Part shown: one piece after another, positions 16,530 through 24,837 of the stretch
How the letters are laid out: each line of letters opens with the position of its first letter
Position numbering within the stretch: position 1 is the first letter of the stretch
NCBI RefSeq assembly: GCF_014652795.1
Contig: NZ_BMZM01000001.1
Location: 1,054,001 to 1,118,000 of the forward strand
Reading direction: 5' to 3'
DNA from: Kushneria pakistanensis
Lineage (GTDB): Bacteria > Pseudomonadota > Gammaproteobacteria > Pseudomonadales > Halomonadaceae
Length of the DNA: 64,000 bases
The notes under the pieces: model-generated
What the model was told of the DNA's origin: nothing
The model's database searches: none
What the model saw: only the letters and a program-made list of their open reading frames with translations
Program-made: the position numbers and the translations under genes

Positions 16530-17579
16530 GTGGGCGAATGGTTATCCAGCTACGCGCTGTTTCTGGCACAAAGTGTCACGGTAGTCGTGGCCATTGCCGT
16601 GGTCCTGATACTCATGGTTCGGGCGCGTGGCCAGCGCCAGGAGCGCAGTGCCAGGCTTCATGTGCGCAATCGCGGAGAATATTTTCGGCGCCATCGCGAA
16701 ACACTTGAGGATGCCACCCTCAAGGAGGGCGAGCGCGAACACAATATCAAGGCCCGCCTGAAGGCACGCAAGGCCGAACACAAGAGCGCCAGAAAGCAGA
16801 AGCAGGCTGGCGAAAGACAAAAGACCCTGTGGGTGCTGGATTTTGACGGTGATCTTCGAGCATCCCGTGTGCCTGCCTTCACGGAAGAAATCACCAGCGT
16901 GCTCATGGCGGCCAAATCCGGTGATGAGGTACTGGTGCGCCTGCAGTCAGGCGGCGGCCTGGTCCATGCCTATGGTCTGGCCAGCGCCCAGCTTGATCGC
17001 CTGCGCGAGGCAGGTTTGAAGCTAACGGTCAGCGTGGATAAGGTCGCCGCCAGCGGCGGTTACATGATGGCCTGCTGCGCAGATCATCTAATCGCCGCGC
17101 CCTTTGCCGTTATCGGCTCGATTGGTGTGGTCGCCCAGGTGCCCAATCTGCATCGTCTGCTCAAGAAAAACGATGTGGATGTTGAAGTCCTGACTGCCGG
17201 ACGCCACAAGCGAACGCTCACCATGCTGGGCGAAAATACCGAGGAAGGGCGCCAGAAGTTTCTCGACGATCTTGAAAAGACCCATGACCTTTTCAAGTCA
17301 TGGATTGCCATGCGCCGCCCCGCCCTTGATATCGAGCAGGTCAGTGAGGGGGACATCTGGTACGGCCAGCAGGCTATCAATCTGGCATTGATTGACGAGG
17401 TCAATACCAGCGAAGCTTGGCTGCAGGCACGCAGTGATCAGTGGCAGATCCTGGAAGTCGGCCTCAAGCCACAGCGCTCGATGCTGGAGCGTTTTGGCAA
17501 GGGCGCCGAGAGTGCCATTGAACGTGGGGTCGATAGCGCCATCGATCGCATGGTGCGACTGCGCTGGGAAAAGCAGTAG
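16530..17579 (+). CDS. sohB: Inner-membrane serine protease SohB
   Basis: A 349-residue S49 protease from GTG at 16530, which has CGGGAGG upstream and removes an N-terminal extension that is not family-like. A single N-terminal helix (about 8-30) anchors it, then a highly charged linker (40-95) and the protease domain. The nucleophile Ser is in AASGGYMM (S175) and the general base Lys in GRHKRTLTMLGE (K227), the Ser-Lys dyad of SppA/SohB proteins. The likely role is clearing membrane or signal-peptide fragments. It ends in WEKQ, near the usual length. Confidence 0.93.
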   Translation: MGEWLSSYALFLAQSVTVVVAIAVVLILMVRARGQRQERSARLHVRNRGEYFRRHRETLEDATLKEGEREHNIKARLKARKAEHKSARKQKQAGERQKTLWVLDFDGDLRASRVPAFTEEITSVLMAAKSGDEVLVRLQSGGGLVHAYGLASAQLDRLREAGLKLTVSVDKVAASGGYMMACCADHLIAAPFAVIGSIGVVAQVPNLHRLLKKNDVDVEVLTAGRHKRTLTMLGENTEEGRQKFLDDLEKTHDLFKSWIAMRRPALDIEQVSEGDIWYGQQAINLALIDEVNTSEAWLQARSDQWQILEVGLKPQRSMLERFGKGAESAIERGVDSAIDRMVRLRWEKQ

Positions 17580-17596
17580 TCATTACCAGACCACTG

Positions 17597-17641
17597 AAAA
17601 AAAAGACGGCCTGCCCCCGTCAGGGAGCAGGCCGTCCTTTA
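17597..17641. terminator. Bidirectional terminator between sohB and arsR-type gene
   Basis: Stem GACGGCCTGC (17605-17614) / GCAGGCCGTC (17627-17636) flanked by an A-run on the left and CTTT on the right. It serves the convergent sohB and the leftward ArsR-type gene. Confidence 0.8.
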
Positions 17642-17657
17642 ACACTACGCGATCGGA

Positions 17658-17978
17658 TCAGGACGATCGATCAAGTCCTGCCAGCGTATCGATCACTGCC
17701 TCAGCGTGTTTGCCACGCAGGGAGTAATAAATCGTCTGGGACGCGCGACGCGTATTGACCAGCTCCTCGCGACGCAGCACAGCCAGATGCTGTGATAACG
17801 CCGACTGGCTCAGGTCAAGTTTGCTGTTCAGCTCTGATACGGACATTTCGCCTTCCCTGAGAAGACAGAGAATGCGCAGCCGATTTTCGTTGGCCATGGC
17901 CTTGAGCAATGGTGCAGAATCGAGAATGACCATTTCGCACCCCGCTGTCGCGATCGGTGCAGTGGCACATACACTCAT
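17658..17978 (-). CDS. ArsR-family transcriptional regulator
   Basis: A 106-residue winged-helix regulator. The helix-turn-helix reads NSKLDLSQSALSQHLAVLRREEL near residues 52-73, followed by a wing TRRASQTIYYSLRG. The usual alpha3 metal motif ELCVCDL is replaced by EMSVSEL, so no arsenic/cadmium-type site is present there. A Cys in RLRILCLLREGE aligns with the first redox Cys of the BigR/SqrR/YgaV group, but the C-terminal partner Cys is absent (tail AGLDRSS); cysteines 4 and 14 lie at the N-terminus. The inducer is therefore uncertain. AAGGAG precedes the ATG at 17978. A dyad operator candidate lies just upstream. Confidence 0.88.
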   Translation of the reverse strand: MSVCATAPIATAGCEMVILDSAPLLKAMANENRLRILCLLREGEMSVSELNSKLDLSQSALSQHLAVLRREELVNTRRASQTIYYSLRGKHAEAVIDTLAGLDRSS

Positions 17979-18024
17979 TTATAACTCCTTATGAAAAAAA
18001 ACGCTCTGCGTGTCGAAGCGCTGC

Positions 18025-18063
18025 TGTCCAAATGTTGTTTTGGCAACCATCAGCGTTTGGACA
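18025..18063. promoter_or_regulatory. Inverted repeat upstream of ArsR-type gene
   Basis: Perfect 8-base arms TGTCCAAA (18025-18032) and TTTGGACA (18056-18063) with a 23-base spacer, located 47-85 bases before the ArsR-type start and in the intergenic region shared with yhhQ. Arms of this size are consistent with a dimeric regulator site, perhaps autorepression. No terminator-like T-run. Confidence 0.45.
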
Positions 18064-18183
18064 CCGCAGTACCGTGTGCCATGGCAAGATGAACTCACTC
18101 ATCAAACAGCCTCTGGATTAGCGCTCACGGTTAGATGATTTTATACCTTTCTGGTTCACATAAATCGATTAAAAAACCCAATA

Positions 18184-18864
18184 ATGCTCATATTTAACTA
18201 TGCCAGAATGCGTATTGCGCTCGCAGTACTGTGTGGCTTTCATATTTCTGTCATTGCTGCCAGTAATTATCTGGTGCAACTTCCTGTTACGCTCCTTGGA
18301 TTTCATACCACCTGGGGCGCCTTCAGCTTTCCCTTTCTCTTTCTGGCGACTGACCTGACCGTTCGTCTCATGGGTCGACACGCCGCACGACGTCTGATCA
18401 CCCGGGTCATGCTGCCGGCCCTGATCGTCTCCTACCTGGTATCCGTGCTGTTCCAGCAGGGGCAGTGGCGCGGGCTGGAATCGCTGGGCTCGTTCAACCT
18501 GTTTGTCGGGCGTATCGCGCTGGCAAGTTTCATGGCCTATGCCCTGGGCCAGGCGCTGGATATCGCAGTGTTTGATCGGCTGCGCCGACGGCGTCCGTGG
18601 TGGCTGGCCCCGGTGGGCTCGACCATTTTCGGCAATTTGCTGGATACCTTTATCTTTTTTTTCGTGGCGTTCTGGCACAGCCCCGATCCCTTCATGGCCG
18701 AGCACTGGATTGAAATAGCGCTGGTCGACTATGGTGTGAAACTCACCATCAGCCTGCTGCTTTTTCTTCCTCTTTACGCCATGTTGTTGATCTGGCTGCA
18801 GCGATGTCTGCTTCGGCTTTCCGGAGTAGAAGTACAGGGTGTCGATGACAGCAAATACCAGTGA
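18184..18864 (+). CDS. yhhQ: Queuosine-precursor transporter YhhQ family
   Basis: A 226-residue integral membrane protein with about six helices. The sequence follows YhhQ: MRIALAVLCGFHISVIAASNYLVQLP near the N-terminus, FHTTWGAFSFPFLFLATDLTVRLMGR near 40-65, and GSTIFGNLLDTFIFFFVAFW near 145-165. E. coli YhhQ imports preQ0/preQ1, precursors of queuosine tRNA modification. The start is unsure: ATG at 18184 has no good ribosome site and a second ATG at 18208 would also begin just before the first helix. It ends 62 bases before ybfF. Confidence 0.88.
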   Translation: MLIFNYARMRIALAVLCGFHISVIAASNYLVQLPVTLLGFHTTWGAFSFPFLFLATDLTVRLMGRHAARRLITRVMLPALIVSYLVSVLFQQGQWRGLESLGSFNLFVGRIALASFMAYALGQALDIAVFDRLRRRRPWWLAPVGSTIFGNLLDTFIFFFVAFWHSPDPFMAEHWIEIALVDYGVKLTISLLLFLPLYAMLLIWLQRCLLRLSGVEVQGVDDSKYQ

Positions 18865-18925
18865 TGCATGTACGAGGATTATCACAGCATCATGGCGTCG
18901 ATATGGACAGGGTTACGGAGACATC

Positions 18926-19717
18926 ATGAGTATTGAGCTTCACTACGCGGATTCAGGCATACCGGAACAGACAGATGCTCCGCCGCTCATTGTTTTACAT
19001 GGTCTTTTTGGCAGCGCTGACAACTGGCGCTCTCACGCGAAACACTGGCGCCAAACACGTCGTGTCGTTACCGTGGATCTTCGCAATCACGGGCGCTCGG
19101 CACATGTTGCCGGCATGCACTACGAGGACATGGCGGCAGATGTACTCGGGGTCATGGACCACCTGAATATCCAGCAGTGTGATCTTCTGGGACATTCCAT
19201 GGGCGGCAAGGTCGCCATGACACTGGCTCGGCGGCATCCCGAGCGGGTGGTACGCCTGATCGTGGCTGACATCGCCCCCATTGCCTACGATCATGGCCAT
19301 GACGATATCTTTCGTGCCCATCGACTGGTCGAAGATGAACTACCCGAGTCACGCAAGGAAGCCGATGAGGTCATGGCCCAGGTCATCGACAGTCGAATTA
19401 CCAGGCAGTTTCTGGCCACCAATCTGATACGCGATGATCAGGGCATTCTGGGTTGGCGCGTCGGACTCGACTTCATCGAGGAAGGATATAGCAACATCGT
19501 GGCGCCGCCGGGAGGAGAGACAGCCTACGAGGGGCCAACGCTGGTACTGAAAGGCGAGCACTCCGACTACATCACAGATGATGCTCTGCCTCTCATAAGC
19601 GATATCATGCCACAGGCGCAGGTCCATACCATTGAGGGCGCGGGGCACTGGCTTCACGCCGAGCAGCCCGAGGCCTTTATACGGGCCGTTGATGACTTTC
19701 TCGAAACATCACGGTAA
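18926..19717 (+). CDS. ybfF: Esterase YbfF (alpha/beta hydrolase)
   Basis: A 263-residue hydrolase from ATG at 18926 with CGGAG upstream; in-frame sequence before it is not family-like. HGLFGSADNW (oxyanion region, near 27-36), GHSMGGKVAM (Ser near 93), Asp in LVLKGEHSDYI near 212 and His in GAGHWLHAEQP near 240 make the catalytic set. YbfF-type enzymes hydrolyse acyl-CoA and small esters in vitro; the in-vivo substrate is unknown. It follows yhhQ closely and probably shares its transcript. Confidence 0.9.
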   Translation: MSIELHYADSGIPEQTDAPPLIVLHGLFGSADNWRSHAKHWRQTRRVVTVDLRNHGRSAHVAGMHYEDMAADVLGVMDHLNIQQCDLLGHSMGGKVAMTLARRHPERVVRLIVADIAPIAYDHGHDDIFRAHRLVEDELPESRKEADEVMAQVIDSRITRQFLATNLIRDDQGILGWRVGLDFIEEGYSNIVAPPGGETAYEGPTLVLKGEHSDYITDDALPLISDIMPQAQVHTIEGAGHWLHAEQPEAFIRAVDDFLETSR

Positions 19718-19759
19718 CGCAGGCGTTACCTGCACCGTTATCCCGCTGATGGATTAATA

Positions 19760-21178
19760 TCAATTCTCCAGCGGGATGACGCTGATGCCTTCATGCTCAT
19801 GGCGCAAAAAGCGTGTCAGGATCCTGTAGGTATCGGCATCGAACACGATATCGGTGGCTGTCGGCGCCTGCTCCAGCTGCTCGACGCTGCCGAGATAACA
19901 CCAGTGATCCACCAGGTGATAGACCACATCCTGATCACTGGCCGCTTCCCTGAAGGCCACCCGGCCCGCCCAGGGCCAGTGCCGAATGCGCAGGCGCTCC
20001 AGCGCCTCCCGGGCCCGTTGCGTATGTGCTGCCAGACTTTCCTGACCGCAGCAGGCCCCGGCGCAGCGTCCGATCTGATAGGCAAAGCAGCGCCCCTTGC
20101 CGCGCTCAAGTCCCAGTACGCGCGGACACAAACGCTGCTCTTCGACGATGCTGCTCAGCGCCTGAGTGGCTTCCCGACGTGAGCGAAACATGCCATAGCG
20201 AGCGCCATCGACATTTTCATGCAGTGTTTTCTGCCCGGCCAGCTGCGGCGCATGGTCATCCTCCGGCCAGTACCAGGTATGCAGCCCGGCACTACGACGT
20301 AGGCGACGATTATAAATGGGGGAGAGCTGCTTGATCAGACGAGCTTCAAGCAGCTGCGCACCCAGATCGCCCGCGGTCTCATGCCATTCCAGATGACGGG
20401 TCTGCTGACATATCTTCATTTCCCGATCGTTGCGGTGATCGCTGTTGAAATGACTCAACACTCGTGAGCGCAGATTGACGCTCTTGCCGACATACAGCGG
20501 CAGCCGATTGTGTCCATAAAACAGATAGACCCCGGGGCGCGAGGGCAGCTCATCGAGCAATCCAGGATCAAGCTGGGCAGGAAGGCTGCGCCGACGCTCC
20601 TGATCAAGCACCAGGGTTTCGATCTGCTCAACGGCATATTGGCCGGACCAGTATTGCCAGACGGAAAAAAGCGTCATGGCATCCCCCAGTGCCCGGTGGC
20701 GCGGGGGATGAGGTTCAAGCTGATAACGTTCCAGAAGGGCATCAAGGCCGTGATGATGAGAGCTTTTATCCAGCGCGCGCGACAGCTTGAGCGTGCAAAC
20801 CACGCGACGGCGAAATTCCCGTCCCAGCCGGCGAAACTCGTTGCGCAAAAAGCTGTAATCAAAGCGGGCGTTATGAGCGATCAACCAGTCATCGCCCAGC
20901 CACTGCTCCAGTGATTCGGCGATATCCTCAAAGCCGGGGGCACCGGCGACCAGCGCATTGTCGATACCGGTCAGCGTGGCAATGCGTTCGGGAATATCGA
21001 TTCCCGGGTTTACCAGCGTCACAAAGCGATCAATGACCTGGCCATCCAGTACGCGAAGGGCAGCAATTTCGGTAATGCGATCGCGCGTGGCGCGAGTGCC
21101 GGTCGTTTCAAGATCAATAAAGATCAGCGGCGTATCTGCCAGCGGCGGGTGAGTGGGGGCATTTGGATAAGACGACAT
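19760..21178 (-). CDS. DEDDh exonuclease fused to UvrC-like GIY-YIG nuclease
   Basis: A 472-residue two-nuclease fusion. Residues 17-180 are a DnaQ-type exonuclease: FIDLETTGT (D22, E24), HNARFDYSFLRNEF near 102-115 and HRALGDAMTL (H161, D166). Residues 212-290 are a GIY-YIG domain: GVYLFYGHNRLPLYVGKS with the metal Glu in LLEARLIK (E278). A Cys-rich region FAYQIGRCAGACCG follows, as in the UvrC N-terminal half and Cho. It lacks UvrC's C-terminal incision half. The layout suggests a Cho-like repair nuclease that makes an alternative incision and may also trim; activity is inferred. The ATG at 21178 has GACTCCGG-type upstream sequence only. Confidence 0.92.
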   Translation of the reverse strand: MSSYPNAPTHPPLADTPLIFIDLETTGTRATRDRITEIAALRVLDGQVIDRFVTLVNPGIDIPERIATLTGIDNALVAGAPGFEDIAESLEQWLGDDWLIAHNARFDYSFLRNEFRRLGREFRRRVVCTLKLSRALDKSSHHHGLDALLERYQLEPHPPRHRALGDAMTLFSVWQYWSGQYAVEQIETLVLDQERRRSLPAQLDPGLLDELPSRPGVYLFYGHNRLPLYVGKSVNLRSRVLSHFNSDHRNDREMKICQQTRHLEWHETAGDLGAQLLEARLIKQLSPIYNRRLRRSAGLHTWYWPEDDHAPQLAGQKTLHENVDGARYGMFRSRREATQALSSIVEEQRLCPRVLGLERGKGRCFAYQIGRCAGACCGQESLAAHTQRAREALERLRIRHWPWAGRVAFREAASDQDVVYHLVDHWCYLGSVEQLEQAPTATDIVFDADTYRILTRFLRHEHEGISVIPLEN

Positions 21179-21320
21179 GACCGGAGTCTCCCGACGCCTG
21201 CGGCGCCCTGTTGAAACACAAGAACAAGAAACATGGCTGCGGAAAAGCGTTCATGGCAGCAGATGAGCGCCGCCATGAATCACCGGTATTACAACAACAT
21301 CAGGACGGGGAAGAGGAGGC

Positions 21321-21773
21321 TTAACGGCTGGTCATGCGGGAGATGGCGTCAGGCACCAGATGCGGGTTGTCTGCCAGGAAACGATGCATGGCGGCCACGG
21401 TTTCATCGCTACAGTGATGTTCTATGCCTTCGGAATCAGCGCGTGCAATGCTTTCGGGCACACCAAGCGCCAACAGTGCCTGAAGCACAACGCTGTGGCG
21501 TGCAGCCACCTTGTGGGCCAGCTCTTCACCCTGATCCGTCAAAAAGATGCCGCGGTAGGGGCGTGCATTAACTAGCCCATCCCGCTTGAGACGTGTCACC
21601 ACCTTGGACACAGCGGCCGGGCTGACGCCAAAGCGCTCGGCAAGATCACTGGCGCGAGCTTCCCCTAGATGACGGTGCAGATGCGCTATTTCCTCGACGT
21701 AGTCCTCCACCAGTTCACGCTGGTGATCCTGGCGCACGCGCTCAAAATGTTCGTGGTGGGACGTTGATGGCAT
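21321..21773 (-). CDS. mntR: Manganese-responsive regulator MntR (DtxR family)
   Basis: A 150-residue DtxR/MntR repressor started at ATG 21773 (AAGAGAGAG upstream); reading further upstream gives a non-conserved tail. The winged helix reads ARASDLAERFGVSPAAVSKVVTRLKRDGLVN near 39-70. Metal-site residues are in VEDYVEEIAHLHRH near 22-36 and in GIEHHCSDETV near 115-125, the His-rich combination of MntR rather than DtxR. With manganese it would repress Mn2+ import; in some bacteria it also activates export. No mntH or mntP lies in this window. Confidence 0.92.
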   Translation of the reverse strand: MPSTSHHEHFERVRQDHQRELVEDYVEEIAHLHRHLGEARASDLAERFGVSPAAVSKVVTRLKRDGLVNARPYRGIFLTDQGEELAHKVAARHSVVLQALLALGVPESIARADSEGIEHHCSDETVAAMHRFLADNPHLVPDAISRMTSR

Positions 21774-21829
21774 GACTCTCTCTTGATCGATCGCCGAAAT
21801 GAGCACAAAAGTAACACATAAAAGTTGAC

Positions 21830-21839
21830 TATTATAATA
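21830..21839. promoter_or_regulatory. AT-rich palindrome upstream of mntR
   Basis: TATTATAATA, a perfect 10-base palindrome holding a TATAAT box on the leftward strand about 60 bases before the mntR ATG. It may be the mntR -10 region and a self-binding site. The -35 region is not clear. No match to a known MntR box consensus was established. Confidence 0.3.
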
Positions 21840-21943
21840 AGGTTTGTAAACAGTGCCGTGGCGAGCAACGCCTGTCAGGATAGCCATTGCGTTGACCACG
21901 CCATCTGCCCAAACCTCAGAGAATGTTTTATCCGATTCTGTTG

Positions 21944-22957
21944 TCAGCGCTCGACGGCATTGACGTCTTCCGCCAGCCGCGCGACCGGGGCGCGCTGTTT
22001 AATCACACCGCGATCCAGCAGAAAGTTCTCGAAATCCCGATACCGCGCAGTATCCAGCGCAGCCGGGCGAAGTGCAAAGCGGGCAATACTGGCTTCCCAT
22101 GCCTTGTGATTGACCTCATTGTCCAGTGAGCGATCATACGCCTTGAAAAGCGTCCAGCTCTCATTGGGGTGGTTCACGATCCACATCGTGGCCTGCTCGA
22201 CGGCCCTCATGAAGCGCGCAATGAGAGGGCGCTTTTCATCCAGCGTGTCGGTTGCAGCCAGAAAGATCAGCTCATCATAAATGGGGACACCTTCCTCCTC
22301 GATAAAGAAGGCACGGCCTTCAACGCCTTCCTGCGCCAGCTGGGCCGGCTCAAAGTTGCGAAACGCGCCTGTCACCCCATCAACCCGACGGCTCAGCAGG
22401 GCCGGCGTGAGCGCAAAGTTGACGTTGACGGGCTCGATATCATCCATATCAAGCCCTGAATGGTTGAGCATGGCTGCCAGCAGAACCTCCTCAACGCCGC
22501 CGACCGAATAGCCCACCCGTTTGCCCTTGAGATCACTGAACGAATGGATATCGCTGTCGGCGCGTACCATCAACACATTCAACGGTGTACCAATCAGGGT
22601 GCCTACCCGTTTAATGGGTAACCCCTCATCCACCTGCAGGTGTAGCTGAGGCTGATAGCCCAAGGCCAGGTCTTCCCGGCCGGCGGCCACCAGCTTGGGC
22701 GGAGCAGTGGGATCAGCCGGTGTATCGATGGTGACCTTGAGTCCCAGATCGCGAAAATACCCTTTTTGCTGGGCAATGATGATCGGGCCGTGACTGGGAT
22801 TGACGTACCAGTCAAGCATCAGGCGAAGTGAGGCTTCAGGAGGCGGCGACAGGGGCGTGGAGCCATCATCGCGCGCACGATCCTCTGCCCTGACCATGCC
22901 CGCCAACAGGGTAGCCATGAGCACAGCCAGCCAGAACTGGTTAAATATCCTTTTCAT
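21944..22957 (-). CDS. thiY: Thiamine-precursor ABC importer, substrate-binding protein (ThiY/NMT1 type)
   Basis: A 337-residue NMT1/THI5-like binding protein with a signal peptide (basic MKRIFNQ, hydrophobic core to about residue 24). Characteristic blocks are LRLMLDWYVNPSHGPIIIAQQKGYF near 45-69, APPKLVAAGREDLALGYQP near 85-103 and KGKRVGYSVGGVEEVLLAAML near 144-165. Members bind N-formyl-4-amino-5-aminomethyl-2-methylpyrimidine or related HMP salvage products. It is the last gene of the operon under the TPP riboswitch and overlaps the permease gene by four bases. Ligand identity is inferred from the riboswitch. Confidence 0.88.
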   Translation of the reverse strand: MKRIFNQFWLAVLMATLLAGMVRAEDRARDDGSTPLSPPPEASLRLMLDWYVNPSHGPIIIAQQKGYFRDLGLKVTIDTPADPTAPPKLVAAGREDLALGYQPQLHLQVDEGLPIKRVGTLIGTPLNVLMVRADSDIHSFSDLKGKRVGYSVGGVEEVLLAAMLNHSGLDMDDIEPVNVNFALTPALLSRRVDGVTGAFRNFEPAQLAQEGVEGRAFFIEEEGVPIYDELIFLAATDTLDEKRPLIARFMRAVEQATMWIVNHPNESWTLFKAYDRSLDNEVNHKAWEASIARFALRPAALDTARYRDFENFLLDRGVIKQRAPVARLAEDVNAVER

Positions 22958-23751
22958 GCAATGTCTCCATTGATCAACGCCTGCCTGCCGGTTTTATCGG
23001 GCTGCCAGGGCATGGCCAGCCGGCACAGACGGTCGACGGTAAAATAAAGGGTGATGGTGATCAGCAGTAGTACGATCAGCGCAGCGAACATGAGATCGGT
23101 CTGCATGCGGCCATTGGCCTGTAGCATGAGATAGCCAAGACCGGCACTGGAGCCAACCCATTCACCGATAATGGCACCAATGGGCGCCGCAGTGGCCGCC
23201 ATGCGAAGGCCCGAAGCCAGTGAGGGCAGGGCGGCGGGCAGACGTATATAGAAAAGCCGGCGATTGGCGCTGCCACCCATGGTAGCGGCCAGGTCAAGCC
23301 AGCCGGGGCGTGTCTGGCGCAGGCCGTCATAACAGGTCGAGGCGACCGGAAAGTAAATGATCAGGGTCGCCATGACGATTTTCGAGCCCGGGCCATAGCC
23401 GAACCAGAGCACCAGCAGCGGTGCAATGGCAAATACCGGAATGGCCTGGGTCAATAGCAGCATTGGCAGTACGGTAGAGCGCAGAAAGGCCCAGCGTGAG
23501 AGCGTGAGCGCCGTCCCGATTCCCAGCAGCGTGCCGCACAGGAAACCGGCCACGATTTCTCCAAGGGTAACCAGTGCGTGTTGCCATAAAAGGCCCGACT
23601 GGGCGACAAGCGTGTGCATGACGGACAGCGGCGCCGGCAGCATGTAGCGCGGGGCGCCGCTCAATACGACCAGTTGCCAGAGGCCGATCAGTACAGTGAT
23701 GGCCACTATCAGTCGCAGCAGGGGCAGGGAGAGGAGCAGGGATCGTGTCAT
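22954..23751 (-). CDS. thiX: Thiamine-precursor ABC importer, permease (ThiX type)
   Basis: A 265-residue SsuC/TauC-type permease with about six helices. The EAA loop is in the region DGLRQTRPGWLDLAATMGGS near 145-165. It sits between and overlaps both partner genes by four bases (ATGA-type junctions), so it is translated as part of a single unit controlled by the TPP riboswitch. It should form the channel for the pyrimidine moiety of thiamine. Confidence 0.88.
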   Translation of the reverse strand: MTRSLLLSLPLLRLIVAITVLIGLWQLVVLSGAPRYMLPAPLSVMHTLVAQSGLLWQHALVTLGEIVAGFLCGTLLGIGTALTLSRWAFLRSTVLPMLLLTQAIPVFAIAPLLVLWFGYGPGSKIVMATLIIYFPVASTCYDGLRQTRPGWLDLAATMGGSANRRLFYIRLPAALPSLASGLRMAATAAPIGAIIGEWVGSSAGLGYLMLQANGRMQTDLMFAALIVLLLITITLYFTVDRLCRLAMPWQPDKTGRQALINGDIA

Positions 23752-24512
23752 GCTGCCTGCTCCGTCAATGCCTTTAGAAGCACGCCATGATGATGGCTCA
23801 TGGTAGCGCTGGCAGGATCGCGGGGTGGGGCACCTTCAGGCGGCAGAATGCGTTCAAGCCGGGCGGGGCTGCCACGCATGACCAGCAGTTGATCACCCAG
23901 ACGCAGTGCCTCCAGAGGATCATGGGTCACCATCAGCACGATGCGGTCTGATAGCAGCTCACAGGCCTGGGCGTGAATATCCAGACGGGTCATCGCATCC
24001 AGCGCGGCAAAGGGCTCATCCATCAGTACCAGCGCTGCCTGCTCATAGAGGGTGCGCGCCAGCGCGACCCGGGCACGCTCGCCGCCAGAAAGGGTCTGCG
24101 GGTAGCAGCGTGCCGCCCAGCCAAGCCCGGTCTTCTCAAGCAGCGCCATGGCACGGTCGGGGTCACTGCGCTCACCACGCATGACTGCACCCAGCTGCAC
24201 GTTATCAATCACGCGTCGCCAGGGCAGCAGCAGATCCTGTTGTCCCATCCACGCGATGCGCTGTTCAAGGGGGCGTTGTGAGGCATCAATCAACGTCAGG
24301 TGCGCATCATTTGAAACGCTCAGGCCTGCCATCATCCGCAGCAGCGAACTCTTGCCACAGCCGCTTCGACCCAGTAGACAGCTCCAGCTGCTCGCCGGCA
24401 GGGAAAGAGAGAGATCGTCGAACAGGACACGCTCGCCAAAGGCCAGGCGTGCCTGATGCACCCAAAGCCCGTCTGACACTTGAGAACCGGAAAGTAAATC
24501 TGGTGATGACAT
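23748..24512 (-). CDS. thiZ: Thiamine-precursor ABC importer, ATPase (ThiZ type)
   Basis: A 254-residue single nucleotide-binding domain: Walker A GRSGCGKS near residue 48, Q-loop WMGQQDLLLPWRRV near 88, signature LSGGERAR near 142 and Walker B LVLMDEPFAALD near 160, the pattern of the SsuB/TauB/ThiZ nitrate-sulfonate class. ATP hydrolysis here drives uptake of the thiamine pyrimidine precursor. The ATG at 24512 lies 5 bases after the hairpin that carries AAGGGC, its likely ribosome site, so the riboswitch expression platform sits directly on this start. Confidence 0.88.
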   Translation of the reverse strand: MSSPDLLSGSQVSDGLWVHQARLAFGERVLFDDLSLSLPASSWSCLLGRSGCGKSSLLRMMAGLSVSNDAHLTLIDASQRPLEQRIAWMGQQDLLLPWRRVIDNVQLGAVMRGERSDPDRAMALLEKTGLGWAARCYPQTLSGGERARVALARTLYEQAALVLMDEPFAALDAMTRLDIHAQACELLSDRIVLMVTHDPLEALRLGDQLLVMRGSPARLERILPPEGAPPRDPASATMSHHHGVLLKALTEQAA

Positions 24513-24516
24513 GAAA

Positions 24517-24532
24517 GCCCTTTTTAAAGGGC
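24517..24532 (-). promoter_or_regulatory. Expression-platform hairpin over the thiZ ribosome site
   Basis: On the minus strand GCCCTTT-AA-AAAGGGC forms a 7-bp hairpin directly before the ATG at 24512. AAGGGC in its 3' arm is the likely Shine-Dalgarno, so folding would hide it. A short TTTC follows, so weak termination is possible as well. Confidence 0.6.
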
Positions 24533-24552
24533 GAAGGGCACGGCATGCGTGA

Positions 24553-24668
24553 TTCGAAATCCCTCCGCCGGCATGAACCGGATCAGGTAGTGGGCGCCAT
24601 CTGGGCGCCTTGCGGGTTGTGGCTGGCCACTCTCAGCATCGATGCTGTGTCGATACACCCCGTTCGAA
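24553..24668 (-). ncRNA. TPP riboswitch (THI box)
   Basis: On the minus strand the conserved parts appear in order: P1 arm TTCGAA, P2 CGGGGT, a P3 hairpin with arms TATCGA/TCGATG, GCTGAGAG, the P2 partner ACCCG, ACCTGATCC (pyrimidine-sensing side), GGTTCATGCC, GGCGGAGGGA, and the closing TTCGAA. It has two extra hairpins compared with the minimal aptamer: GTGG-CCAG-CCAC (24619-24630) before ACCCG, and GGCGCC-CAGAT-GGCGCC (24593-24609) between ACCCG and ACCTGATC. Binding of thiamine pyrophosphate should shut off the importer genes downstream. Confidence 0.92.
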
Positions 24669-24837
24669 CACCGCGATTTTAACCTCTTGCGCCAGCGCTC
24701 ACCACGCTTTCGTGCATGACAGCAAGCATCATTACTACTGCTATCGGCATAAAGGGCTTTTTTATCAGGCCGTTATTTGCATACTAAAAGGGTGCTCACC
24801 GTTTTGGGTGCATTTCATCGAAAAGGACTGCATCTGC

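Noticed and set aside
18100-18183. Possible preQ1 riboswitch before yhhQ
   Set aside because: There is an A-run near the end, but I could not draw the preQ1 pseudoknot (stem-loop plus tail pairing), so it is not called.
18169-18885. 238-aa minus-strand frame opposite yhhQ
   Set aside because: Gln/His-rich low-complexity antisense reading; yhhQ itself has clear membrane segments and family motifs.
24610-24837. Longer upstream reading of the kinase-fold gene
   Set aside because: It crosses the TPP riboswitch region in the opposite strand and is Cys/His-rich without domain features; ATG 24838 is preferred.
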